A DNA stretch of 64,000 bases from Pseudomonas sp. PDM04 (GTDB lineage: Bacteria; Pseudomonadota; Gammaproteobacteria; Pseudomonadales; Pseudomonadaceae): positions 62,001 to 126,000 of the forward strand of contig NZ_JACVAI010000009.1 in NCBI RefSeq assembly GCF_014851765.1, in the 5' to 3' direction. A program made the translations under genes and the position numbers. Of this stretch, positions 17,229 to 26,030 are shown piece by piece. The notes under the pieces were generated by a model that saw only the letters and a list, made by a program, of their open reading frames with translations, did not search any database and was not told the DNA's origin. The first letter of the stretch is position 1. Each line of letters opens with the position of its first letter.

Positions 17229-17250
17229 AAAGACGTCCGTGGACGTCTTT
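17229..17250 (-). terminator. Terminator behind ssrA
   Basis: On the minus strand AAGACGTCC/GGACGTCTT is followed by a run of seven T. A diverged copy of the same arrangement lies at 4985-5007 beside the putative attL. Confidence 0.75.
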
Positions 17251-17261
17251 AGATGATGAAG

Positions 17262-17655
17262 TGGTGGAGCCGGGGGGATTTGAACCCCCGTCCGCCAGTA
17301 CTCCGCTGTCGGTACTACATGCGTAGCCGTGTCTATTAAGTTAACCCTCAGCGACCCGACGGGCAGGGTGCTTTGGGCGAGTTGTGTAAGTTTTAGCCGC
17401 TTCGTCCACAACGTACTGCACGGCGATTCTGTTCTATATGACAATCACTTTGGGTTTACAGACATCCCCTGATGATTGCTGGACCCGAAGGTACCAGAAG
17501 GGAAGAGCTAAGGCTGCTTACGCAGCGAGAGCGTATTCCCCGTAGGTTTCGTCATTGGCAACTATAAGAAGTTGCAACAGTGGATTTACGAGTTCTGTTA
17601 CCAACTCGGCATGCACCTAAAGTTTCGCAACCGGCGTCGAATCCTAAACGGCCCC
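17262..17655 (-). ncRNA. ssrA: Transfer-messenger RNA (tmRNA)
   Basis: The 5' end GGGGCCGTTTAGGATTCGAC and the 3' end with a T-arm and GGCTCCACCA fit tmRNA. With SmpB (encoded at 26930) it rescues stalled ribosomes. The tag frame, complement of 17518-17559, encodes ANDETYGEYALAA and a TAA stop, typical in ending ALAA. The resume codon is GCC. A hairpin with T-run lies just past the 3' end (17229-17249). The 3' end is the attachment site for the element to its left. Confidence 0.97.
17269..17287. repeat. Putative attR core in the ssrA 3' end
   Basis: This 19-bp segment of the tmRNA T-arm and acceptor matches 5022-5040 at 17 of 19 positions. It is the chromosomal boundary of the element; insertion restored a complete ssrA. 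Confidence 0.6.
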
Positions 17656-17752
17656 GAGCCTGATGCTCGGTGAATCATGTGAGCAACAGGCCTGTGCAGT
17701 GTACGCCAAAGCGGTCCGGAAGGCCAACCCGAAGGTTGGCCGCTGCGGCTGA

Positions 17753-18040
17753 TCAGCTGCTTTTGCCGTCTTTGTTGGTTTTCTGCAGTTCGGTCATGGT
17801 CTGCTGGGTCTCGGTAATGCATTGCTTGATGCTGGTTTCATCACCTTTGTTCAGCAACGCCTTGGCTTTGTTGAGCGAGGCTTCAATCTGCCCCTGCATT
17901 TCCGGCTTGACCTGTGCCTTGCCGTTCTCGATGGTCTGGATATTGGTTTCACACAGATTATCCGTCTTGCTCGCGGCAAACGAAGTGGACGCCATCATGG
18001 AAGCTGTAACGAACAGACCTAACAGTACAGAACGTTTCAT
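17753..18040 (-). CDS. Small secreted protein of unknown function
   Basis: A protein of 95 residues. MKRSV followed by a hydrophobic segment and TSFAAS is a clear Sec signal peptide (cleavage near 22-24). The mature part is helical with two cysteines (in NLCETN and KQCITE) and no motif I know. The frame opens 26 codons earlier, but AAGGAGAT directly precedes the ATG at 18040 and the signal peptide starts there. Probably periplasmic, perhaps with a disulfide bond. Confidence 0.8.
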   Translation of the reverse strand: MKRSVLLGLFVTASMMASTSFAASKTDNLCETNIQTIENGKAQVKPEMQGQIEASLNKAKALLNKGDETSIKQCITETQQTMTELQKTNKDGKSS

Positions 18041-18170
18041 GTGTATCTCCTTGAACTGAGGGTCCAGGCATTTGCTGGCCGTCAGCACGGGCTGCCGAGT
18101 TTGGGTATGGCCCGGCAATGTCCGGGCTTATTCGGTGGACTACAGCCGCGCGTCAGGGTTCTATTTTTCT

Positions 18171-20981
18171 TCAGATGGCCCTCGCCCGGGTGACGCGATC
18201 CACGAGGTAGACCAGGCCGTGGTAGTTGATGCCGCCGTGTTGGGTCAGGCCGATTTCGCAGGTGCGGCTGGTGGAAATCCCTTCGCTGCAGGTCTGCACG
18301 GCGTCCTTGAGGGTGCGCAGCGAATGGGCGTTCAGTTCCGGTGTGGTGAAGCCCTTGTCGCCGGCAAACCCGCAGCAGTGAATCCCTTCGGGAATCACCA
18401 CGTTTTTGCTGCACTTGCGGGCCAGGTCGATCAGCGCCTGGCTTTCGCCCAAGTGTTGGGTGCTGCAGGTGACGTGGACTGCGATGGGGGCTTCCTGAGG
18501 CATGAATTCGAGCCGGTCCATCAGGTGCGTACGGATGAAGCGCACCGGGTCGTACAGGTCGAGTCGGACATCGCCCAGGTCCTGGACCAGGCGCAGGGTG
18601 CAGGGGCTGGTGTCGCAGTAGATCGGATCGAGGCCGCCACGGCTGGCGTGCAGCAGGGCGCCCAGCATTTCCTGGCGCTTGTGTTCGGCCTGCTCGGCGT
18701 AGCCTTTTGAGGCGAACGGCTGGCCGCAGCACAGGCTGTCGAGGTTGTCCGGAAGGACGACCTGGTAGCCGGCTTTTTCCAGCAGGCCACGGGTCTTTTC
18801 GTACAGCGACGTTTGCTCTTTGTCACCGGCCGCCGGCCCCATCACCCGCGAGACGCAAGCCGCCAGGTACACCACGCGCGGACGGGCGTCCGATACGCTC
18901 GGGCTGAAGCGAATGGCTTTCTCCGGCTGCGGCATGGCGTTGGTCCATTGGGGGACCTGGCCCTTGGACACCTTCGTCAGGGTCGCCGACAGTTTGGCCA
19001 GGCGTGGCGCCCCCAGCAGCATGCGCGCGCCGTTGGCCACGTGCAGGGTGAAGCGTGCGCCTTGCAGGGCGGTGGCGAAATTGCCTTCAAGCCAGTTGGC
19101 GGTTTTCGTATGGGTGGCTGTACGGCCGCGCAGCTTTTTCACCAGGTCGCCGGTGTTGATGCCGACCGGGCAACGCTGGGCGCACAGCCCGGTGGCGGCG
19201 CAGGTCTCGAGGCCGTGGTATTCATACGCGGCTTCCAGTTCGCGGGTGTCCACGCCGGCACGCTTTTTCGCCTGAATGTCACGCCAGATCACGATGCGCT
19301 GGCGCGGGCTTAGGGTCAGGCCTTTGGAGGGGCACACCGGTTCGCAGAATCCGCACTCGATGCACTTGTCGACGATCTCGTCGGCGGCCGGCAGCGGTTT
19401 CAGGTGCTTGAGGTGAATCTGTGGATCTTCGCTGAGCACCACGTCCGGGTTGAGAATGCCGTGGGGGTCGAGCAGGCGTTTGAGTTGCCACATCAACTGA
19501 TAGGCGTCGCTGCCCCATTCCAGTTCGACGAAGGGCGCCATGTTGCGGCCGGTGCCGTGCTCGGCTTTCAGCGAGCCGCCGAACTCCACCGCGACCAACT
19601 GCGCGACGTCATCCATGAACGCCTGGTAGCGTGCGACTTCTTCCGGGTTGTTGAAGCCTTGGGTGAAGACGAAGTGGAGATTGCCCTCCAGGGCATGCCC
19701 GAAAAGGATCGCTTCGTCGTAGTGATGTTTGTCGAACAGCTCGATCAGACGGTTCACGCCAATCGCCAGTTGTTCCACCGGGAAGGTCACGTCCTCGATG
19801 ATCACCGTGGTGCCGGTTTTACGCACGGCGCCAACGGCGGGGAAGGTGTCCTTGCGGATGGCCCAGAGGCGGGCGTTTTCCACCGGGTTTTCAGTGAAGT
19901 CGACCTGTTTCTCCACTGGGAACGAGGCCAGCGACGCCATGATCTGCGCCAGTTGCTCGTGCAGCAGGGTGGAGGATGCGGCGCGGGATTCGATCAACAG
20001 CGCGCAGGCATTGTCCGACAGGTGTTGTACGAAATCCGGCATGCCGGGCTTGTTCTGCACCGAGCGCAGGCTGCGCCGGTCGAGCAGTTCCACGGCCGAC
20101 ACCGGCTGGCTCTTCAACACGCTGACGGCGTTGCAGCAGGTCTCCACATCGGGGAACACGATCAGCGCCGAGGCTTTGTTCGGGTGGTCGATCACGGTGT
20201 CGTAGGTGACCGCGCTGATGAACCCGAGCGTGCCTTCGGAGCCCACCAGCAGGTGGCTCAAGATATCCACAGGCTCGTCGAAATCCACCAGGGCATTGAG
20301 TGACAGGCCGGTGGTATTTTTCAGGCGATACTTGTGGCGGATCTTCGCGGCCAGCTCGCTGTTGGCGCGAGTTTCGCGGCCCAGCTGCGCCAGGCGATCC
20401 AGCAGTGCGCCGTGGCTTTGGCGAAACGCCGCGACACTCGCCGCATCTTCGGTGTCGAGACGGCTGCCGTCGGCCAGCACCAGGCGAATCCCGGCCAGCG
20501 TGTGGTAGGTGTTTTGCGCCGTGCCGCAGCACATGCCGCTGGCATTGTTGGCGACGATGCCGCCGATCTTGCAGGCGTTGATCGAGGCGGGGTCCGGGCC
20601 GATCTTGCGTCCGAACGGTGCCAGCCAGGCGTTGGCCTGGGCGCCGATCACGCCCGGTTGCAGGCGGATTTGCGTGCCCTGGCCACGAATCTCGCGGCCG
20701 TTCCAGTTATCCCCCAGCACGATCAGCACCGAACCGCTGATGGCCTGGCCGGACAGGCTGGTGCCGGCGGCGCGGAACGTCACCGGGACCTGATCCCGTT
20801 GGGCCAGCTTGAGCAGGGCAATCACCTCGTCCTCGGATTCGACGCGTATCACCAGTTTCGGAATCAGCCGGTAGAAACTGGCGTCGGTGCCGAAGGCCAA
20901 AGTCGACAGCGGGTCGTCGAAACGGCGCTCTGGGGGGATCAGTTGCTGCGCATCTCGCAGGAAAGCGGCCGGTAGACTCAT
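18171..20981 (-). CDS. dld: FAD- and Fe-S-dependent D-lactate dehydrogenase (Dld-II type)
   Basis: A protein of 936 residues that oxidises D-lactate to pyruvate and passes electrons to the respiratory chain. Domains in order: FAD-binding PCMH type (about 30-270), FAD-oxidase C-terminal domain (about 270-510), two 4Fe-4S motifs (CIECGFCEPVCP, and CAATGLCAQRCP) at about 530-610, and a CCG-type C-terminal region (CCGQPFASKGY and CCGFAGDKGF). It is the last gene of lldP-lutA-lutB-lutC-dld and overlaps the lutC stop as ATGA. The operon context supports D-lactate over D-2-hydroxyglutarate as substrate. Confidence 0.9.
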   Translation of the reverse strand: MSLPAAFLRDAQQLIPPERRFDDPLSTLAFGTDASFYRLIPKLVIRVESEDEVIALLKLAQRDQVPVTFRAAGTSLSGQAISGSVLIVLGDNWNGREIRGQGTQIRLQPGVIGAQANAWLAPFGRKIGPDPASINACKIGGIVANNASGMCCGTAQNTYHTLAGIRLVLADGSRLDTEDAASVAAFRQSHGALLDRLAQLGRETRANSELAAKIRHKYRLKNTTGLSLNALVDFDEPVDILSHLLVGSEGTLGFISAVTYDTVIDHPNKASALIVFPDVETCCNAVSVLKSQPVSAVELLDRRSLRSVQNKPGMPDFVQHLSDNACALLIESRAASSTLLHEQLAQIMASLASFPVEKQVDFTENPVENARLWAIRKDTFPAVGAVRKTGTTVIIEDVTFPVEQLAIGVNRLIELFDKHHYDEAILFGHALEGNLHFVFTQGFNNPEEVARYQAFMDDVAQLVAVEFGGSLKAEHGTGRNMAPFVELEWGSDAYQLMWQLKRLLDPHGILNPDVVLSEDPQIHLKHLKPLPAADEIVDKCIECGFCEPVCPSKGLTLSPRQRIVIWRDIQAKKRAGVDTRELEAAYEYHGLETCAATGLCAQRCPVGINTGDLVKKLRGRTATHTKTANWLEGNFATALQGARFTLHVANGARMLLGAPRLAKLSATLTKVSKGQVPQWTNAMPQPEKAIRFSPSVSDARPRVVYLAACVSRVMGPAAGDKEQTSLYEKTRGLLEKAGYQVVLPDNLDSLCCGQPFASKGYAEQAEHKRQEMLGALLHASRGGLDPIYCDTSPCTLRLVQDLGDVRLDLYDPVRFIRTHLMDRLEFMPQEAPIAVHVTCSTQHLGESQALIDLARKCSKNVVIPEGIHCCGFAGDKGFTTPELNAHSLRTLKDAVQTCSEGISTSRTCEIGLTQHGGINYHGLVYLVDRVTRARAI

Positions 20982-21649
20982 TGGTCCTCCAGAATCAAAA
21001 CCACCAGGTCTTTCGGACCGTGGGCGCCATAAGCCAGGACTTGTTCGATGTCGGCGGTCTTCGACGGGCCAGACACCAGTAGCGCGTTGGTCGGCATGCG
21101 CTGGGCCCAGTTGAACTCCTGCTGCACCTGATAGAAGTTGTCGCGGATTTCACTGGCCTTGAGCAGGGCGAAATGCACCGAGGGCGCCAGGCTCATCAAG
21201 CGCGGCTCTTCCCGCGTCGGCCAGAGAATCAGGCTGCCTGTCGCCGCGATGGCCCCGAGCGTGCCGGTCAGGCTGGCCGGGGTGTCGTTGAACAACTCGG
21301 CTTTCCATTCCTCCACCGGACGGTCGTAGGATTTGAGTGCCGGCAACCCCGGATTGTTCGCCCAGTGCTGAGTGAGCTGTTGACCGTGAGCAGTCGTCGG
21401 CGCGATCAGCAGACTCGGCAACTGGCGCTCGCCGATCAATTGCGCGAGCAACGCCGGCCAGCCTGCGCCCGAGGTCAGATGGATTTCCGTGTGCACCGCT
21501 TCCATCAGTTTGCGCAGTTGCGCAATGCGCTGTTCCGGCGCGTAGGTGTAGGGCGCAGTCACCAGTTCGACATCGAAGTTGTCGGGCACGGGTGTGGTGC
21601 CGGTCAGGCTTTTGCGCAATTTGCCGAGGATGTTTTGCTTGGCGCTCAT
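20978..21649 (-). CDS. lutC: L-lactate utilization protein LutC
   Basis: A protein of 223 residues with a LUD domain (DUF162). With LutA and LutB it forms a complex that oxidises L-lactate to pyruvate. The chosen start MSAKQNILGKL overlaps the lutB stop as ATGA; the longer open frame upstream is inside lutB. The Gly-rich segment GAIAATGSLILWP near 125-138 is typical for the family. Its stop overlaps the dld start. Confidence 0.93.
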   Translation of the reverse strand: MSAKQNILGKLRKSLTGTTPVPDNFDVELVTAPYTYAPEQRIAQLRKLMEAVHTEIHLTSGAGWPALLAQLIGERQLPSLLIAPTTAHGQQLTQHWANNPGLPALKSYDRPVEEWKAELFNDTPASLTGTLGAIAATGSLILWPTREEPRLMSLAPSVHFALLKASEIRDNFYQVQQEFNWAQRMPTNALLVSGPSKTADIEQVLAYGAHGPKDLVVLILEDQ

Positions 21650-23103
21650 CAGCGGTCTCCCTGTTTGCCCAGGTGTTCGCGGGCCATGTCGTGCAGTGAG
21701 CGGGCAGCGGGTTTCGGCGCGCTGTGGTTTTGCGTCCAGGGGCCGACGTTGCTCGGTGCGAGCGCACGCAGGCGCGTGGCGAGAAAGCCGAACAGACGGT
21801 ACAGCGTCGGCGAGCTGTTGAGCCGCGCCCAGGCGTTCCAGATCAGGCGTTCCTTGCGCGAATACTTGCTGCCCTGGCCGCGCATGACCTGATGCGGGCT
21901 GTCCGGCGCCTTGACGTTCTCTTCCCGCAGGCGGCGCAGCAACGCGGGGATCGGGATCTTGACCGGGCACACCTCACCGCAGGCCCCGCACAGCGACGAG
22001 GCGCTGGGATGGTTCGGCACTTTCGCCAGGCCGACCATGTGCGGCGTGATGATTTTTCCGATAGGGCCGGGGTACACCTCCCCATAGGCGTGGCCGCCGA
22101 TTCGGGTGTAGACCGGGCAATGATTCATGCAGGCGCCGCAGCGGATGCAATTCAGGGTCTGGCGCAACTCGCTGTCGGCAAAGGCCTGGCTGCGACCGTT
22201 GTCCAGCAACACCAAGTGCACTTCCTGAGGGCCGTCGAGCTCGTGTTCCTTGCGCGGGCCGGAGATCATGTTGACGTAGGTGGTGATCGGGATGCCCAGC
22301 GCGGAGCGGGTCAGCAACGACAGCAGCGGCACCACGTCGCGCAGGTTTTCCACGACTTTCTCGATGCCGGTGACGGCGATGTGCACCGGCGGCACGGTGG
22401 TGGTCATGCGCCCGTTGCCTTCGTTTTCCACCAGCAGCAGGGTGCCGGTTTCGGCGACGGCGAAGTTGACACCGGAGACGCCGATGTCCGCTTCGAAGAA
22501 TTTCTGCCGCAACACTTTGCGACCGATCTGAATGAGTTGGTCGACGTCCTTGGTGTATTCCACGCCAAGTTTGTCGTGGAACAAGGACGCGACCTGACCG
22601 GCATTCTTGTGGATCGCCGGCATAATGATGTGTGAAGGCTTCTCGTGGTCGAGCTGAACGATGTATTCCCCCATGTCCGACTCCAGGCATTCAATGCCTT
22701 GAGCTTCGAGGACATGGTTCATTTCCATCTCTTCGCTGACCATCGATTTGCCCTTGATCACTTGCCGCCCCTCGTGAGCGCGGATGATCGAGAGGACGAT
22801 GTCATTGGCTTCGTCCACCGTTTCCGCCCAGTGCACTGTCACACCGTTGCGGGTCAGGTTCTGTTCAAGCTGTTCGAGCAGGTCGGGCAGCTTGGATAAC
22901 GCACGGGCGCGGACCGCATTGCCCAGCGCACGCAAATGTTCCCTTTCGTGGGCATCGCCGAAAGACGCTGCCCGTTTTGTCATCAGAGAATCCATCGCCT
23001 TGCGAAAGTTGTTTCGCAGCTGCGGGTCACCCAGTGCCTTGTGCGCACGGGTGTGGAAATCTTCTTCTACGGCAACCGTAGGAATGATCGTGGAAGCGTT
23101 CAT
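21649..23103 (-). CDS. lutB: L-lactate utilization iron-sulfur protein LutB
   Basis: A protein of 484 residues with an N-terminal LUD domain and a C-terminal ferredoxin-type region: CIRCGACMNHCP and CGACGEVCP, giving two 4Fe-4S clusters around residues 315-390. It relays electrons from L-lactate oxidation in the LutABC complex. The start at MNASTIIP overlaps the lutA stop as ATGA; upstream extension would run through lutA. Confidence 0.94.
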   Translation of the reverse strand: MNASTIIPTVAVEEDFHTRAHKALGDPQLRNNFRKAMDSLMTKRAASFGDAHEREHLRALGNAVRARALSKLPDLLEQLEQNLTRNGVTVHWAETVDEANDIVLSIIRAHEGRQVIKGKSMVSEEMEMNHVLEAQGIECLESDMGEYIVQLDHEKPSHIIMPAIHKNAGQVASLFHDKLGVEYTKDVDQLIQIGRKVLRQKFFEADIGVSGVNFAVAETGTLLLVENEGNGRMTTTVPPVHIAVTGIEKVVENLRDVVPLLSLLTRSALGIPITTYVNMISGPRKEHELDGPQEVHLVLLDNGRSQAFADSELRQTLNCIRCGACMNHCPVYTRIGGHAYGEVYPGPIGKIITPHMVGLAKVPNHPSASSLCGACGEVCPVKIPIPALLRRLREENVKAPDSPHQVMRGQGSKYSRKERLIWNAWARLNSSPTLYRLFGFLATRLRALAPSNVGPWTQNHSAPKPAARSLHDMAREHLGKQGDR

Positions 23104-23924
23104 TGGCCGCCTCCGGTTCGTTGCCAGAGGAAACTCGCCAGGTGTTGGCCGCGCAACGCTTCCTGCTGTTTTTCCAGAGAGCCGTTGATGTTCATCAGGC
23201 ATCCGCAGTCGGCACTGAGTACCTGATGCGCACCGGATTCCTTCAGCGCGCGGGTCTTGTCGGCCACCATCGCTCCGGAAATATCCGGCATACGGACGCT
23301 GAAAGTCCCACCGAAGCCACAGCATTCGCTTTCACGAGTGTGGTCGACCCGCTCCACGTTGCCCAGTTGCGCCAACAGCTCGCGACCGTGCAGGTGGGTA
23401 TTCATTTCCCGGCGCGCCGAGCACGACGTGTGCAGGGCCACCTTGACCGGGGCGCCATTGTCCTTGAGCTGCACCTTGCAGACAAACAAGAGGAACTCGG
23501 CCAACTCGTAGGTCCGGGCCGCCAGGGCCTGAACCTGTTTCAACGTGTGCGGCTCGTCCTTGAACAGGTCGGCGTAGTGTTCACGAATCATCCCCGCACA
23601 GGAACCCGACGGCACCACCACCGGATAGTCACCGGCAAACAATGCCAGTTGCGCACGCGCCACGGTCCGGGCCTGTTCGGTGTAACCCGAGGTGTAGGCC
23701 GGCTGTCCGCAGCAGCTCTGCCCTTGCGGGTACTCGACGCGAATACCTTCGCGCTCCAGCAGGTGGATCGCATCCATCCCGGCTTCCGGGTAGAACAGAT
23801 CCACCACGCAGGTTCCGAACAGATAAACCCGGGACGGTTTTTCGCCGGGATACTGTCGAGGCTCGGGCAGGGGCGGGGCGACGCGGGTCGCGTTCGGCAC
23901 GGCGTTGTAAAAAAGCTCGCTCAT
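23100..23924 (-). CDS. lutA: L-lactate utilization protein LutA
   Basis: A protein of 274 residues with two CCG (cysteine-rich) domains: SCCGQPAYTSGY near 91 and ECCGFGGTFSVRM near 201. These ligate Fe-S or quinone-reducing centres in the lactate oxidation complex. The ATG follows CGGAGA. The first 30 residues are a little longer than the minimal LutA. It follows lldP after about 150 bp containing an intercistronic hairpin. Confidence 0.92.
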   Translation of the reverse strand: MSELFYNAVPNATRVAPPLPEPRQYPGEKPSRVYLFGTCVVDLFYPEAGMDAIHLLEREGIRVEYPQGQSCCGQPAYTSGYTEQARTVARAQLALFAGDYPVVVPSGSCAGMIREHYADLFKDEPHTLKQVQALAARTYELAEFLLFVCKVQLKDNGAPVKVALHTSCSARREMNTHLHGRELLAQLGNVERVDHTRESECCGFGGTFSVRMPDISGAMVADKTRALKESGAHQVLSADCGCLMNINGSLEKQQEALRGQHLASFLWQRTGGGQ

Positions 23925-24024
23925 CAGGCGTGTCTCCGGGTGGGCCCGGTTATCCGTCCGCTGAGGCTGCTGAATATAGCGCGTGATGCTTCCAGCAGCC
24001 TTACGGACCGGGTTGTGAATAGCT

Positions 24025-24049
24025 GACGCCGCAGGGGTGGTGCGGCGTC
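24025..24049 (-). repeat. Intercistronic hairpin between lldP and lutA
   Basis: GACGCCGCA, a 7-nt loop, TGCGGCGTC: perfect 9-bp arms without a T-run. It may protect the upstream lldP message or reduce read-through. Confidence 0.55.
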
Positions 24050-24075
24050 GGTACTTGCGTTGGGGCGTGGGTGAC

Positions 24076-25770
24076 TCAGTGCACCAGCATGCCGGTGAAC
24101 CAGTAGGCTTGAGCCAGGGTGATCAGGCCGACGATGGTGGCGAAGAACAGGCTGTGCTTGAGGGTGAAACGGAACAGATCCGATTCCTTGCCCACCAGGC
24201 CAGTCGCGGCGCAGGCCACGGCGATCGATTGTGGCGAGATCATCTTGCCGGTCACGCCGCCGCTGGTGTTCGCCGCGACCAGCAAGGTGTCATTGACGCC
24301 GATCTGGTGTGCGGTGGTGGCTTGCAGCGAACTGAACAGCGCGTTCGACGACGTATCGGAACCGGTCAGGAACACGCCCAGCCAGCCGAGGAACGGCGAG
24401 AAGAACGGGAAGGCTGCGCCGGTGCCGGCCAGTACCAGGGCCATGGTCGAAGACATGCCCGAGTAGTTGGTGACGAAGGCGAATGCCAGCACCATGCCGA
24501 TGGACAGGATCGGCCAGCGCAGTTCGAAAAAGGTCTCTTTCAAGGTGGTCAGACCAGTTTTGACATTGATCTTCAGTACCAGCATCGAAATCAGTGCCGA
24601 GAAGAAAATCGCCGTGCCGGTCGCGGAGATCGGATCAAGCTTGAACACCGCCGGAATGGCCGTCGGCGCAGCCACGATCGGTGCGGTCTTGATCACCAGT
24701 TGATCGAGGTGCGGGATGGCGAAGTTGAACACCCAGCTGTACATCGAGCCGCCGGCGGCAAACATCGCCTTGAACGGCTTCAGGGTCCAGATGGTGACCA
24801 GTACGGTGAGGATCAGGAACGGCGACCAAGCCTTGAAGATTTCACCCAGGCTGTAAGGCGATGCTTGCGTGGTGCGCGGTTGGCCGAAACCCCCGGCGCT
24901 GGCAGCAACGACCGAGGCGGAAACGGCGCCGGCCACGTGTTGGCCTGCGGCGCGTTTAGGCTGCCAGACTTTCAGGAACAGGGTCAGGGAAATCAGGCTG
25001 GCCAGGGCCGAGGTGATGTCCGGCAGTTCCGGGCCGATGAAGTTCGACGTGAAGTACTGGGTGACGGCAAAGCTCAAGCCCGCCACCAGCGCGGCCGGCC
25101 AGGTTTCACGTACGCCACGCAGGCCGTCCATCATGAACACCAGCCAGAACGGGACGAACAGCGACAGCAGCGGCAGTTGACGGCCGGTCATGGCGCCGAT
25201 CTTGAAGGCGTCGATCCCGGTCACTTGTCCGGCCACGATGATCGGGATCCCCAAAGCACCGAAGGCCACCGGCGCGGTGTTGGCGATCAGGCACAGGCCA
25301 GCGGCGTACAGCGGGTTGAAACCCAGGCCTACCAGCAGGGCGGCGGTAATCGCCACCGGTGCGCCGAAACCGGCCGCCCCTTCAAGAAAGGCACCGAAGC
25401 AGAAACCGATCAGCAACACCTGCAGGCGCTGGTCGTCGGTGATCGAAAGGACCGAACTGCGGATCACCTCGAACTGACCACTCTTGACCGTCAGCTTGTA
25501 GAGGAATACCGCGGCCACGATGATCCACGCGATCGGCCACAGGCCATAGGCGAAACCATAACCGGCGGCGGCGAATGCCATGTCGACCGGCATCTGGAAC
25601 GCGAAGATGGCCACCAGGATAGACAAGGCCAGCGTAATGCTACCGGCCACGTGACCCTTGAGGCGGAACACCGCCAACGCCAGAAAGAAAAACACGATGG
25701 GGATGACGGCCGCGAGGGCGGATAGGCCGAGACTGCCGAGCGGGCTATAGAGCTGTTGCCAGGTTTGCAT
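24076..25770 (-). CDS. lldP: L-lactate permease
   Basis: An integral inner-membrane protein of 564 residues of the LctP family with about 12-14 hydrophobic segments, importing lactate (and glycolate) with protons. Conserved patches such as GCCFGAFLEGAAGFGAPVAIT-type sequence (near 125-150) and the Asn/Ser-rich GSDTSSNALF segment (about 460) are visible. It is the first gene after the LldR operator and precedes lutABC-dld. Confidence 0.95.
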   Translation of the reverse strand: MQTWQQLYSPLGSLGLSALAAVIPIVFFFLALAVFRLKGHVAGSITLALSILVAIFAFQMPVDMAFAAAGYGFAYGLWPIAWIIVAAVFLYKLTVKSGQFEVIRSSVLSITDDQRLQVLLIGFCFGAFLEGAAGFGAPVAITAALLVGLGFNPLYAAGLCLIANTAPVAFGALGIPIIVAGQVTGIDAFKIGAMTGRQLPLLSLFVPFWLVFMMDGLRGVRETWPAALVAGLSFAVTQYFTSNFIGPELPDITSALASLISLTLFLKVWQPKRAAGQHVAGAVSASVVAASAGGFGQPRTTQASPYSLGEIFKAWSPFLILTVLVTIWTLKPFKAMFAAGGSMYSWVFNFAIPHLDQLVIKTAPIVAAPTAIPAVFKLDPISATGTAIFFSALISMLVLKINVKTGLTTLKETFFELRWPILSIGMVLAFAFVTNYSGMSSTMALVLAGTGAAFPFFSPFLGWLGVFLTGSDTSSNALFSSLQATTAHQIGVNDTLLVAANTSGGVTGKMISPQSIAVACAATGLVGKESDLFRFTLKHSLFFATIVGLITLAQAYWFTGMLVH

Positions 25771-25821
25771 GTGGGGTGGCCCCTAGTTGTTGTTGGTAGG
25801 CACTGGTCAGCGTTCTTGGTT

Positions 25822-25838
25822 AATTGGTAATACCAATT
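25822..25838. promoter_or_regulatory. LldR operator
   Basis: AATTGGTA-A-TACCAATT is a perfect palindrome with 8-bp arms, matching the TTGGT-N3-ACCAA type bound by LldR/FadR-family regulators. It lies in the divergent region between lldP and lldR and so can control both. Confidence 0.8.
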
Positions 25839-26030
25839 TACAATCGCTGTTCGCTAGGGTAAAAGCCTTGCCGGTGGTGTGTCAATTTGCAGCACTTAAA
25901 CTTTTGTCGAATAGGGGCGGTACTGCCTGCGTGATTCGCTCGAACAAATGCCGTCTGATACGTGCCGGCCTGGCGCCGATAGGCCAGAATAGAGAGCCCG
26001 GCGAGCCGTCGGGATCGTGGAGAATTGAGT

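Noticed and set aside
24037..25725. Plus-strand frame of 562 codons opposite lldP
   Set aside because: Arg/Gln/Gly-rich translation typical of the complement of a membrane-protein gene.
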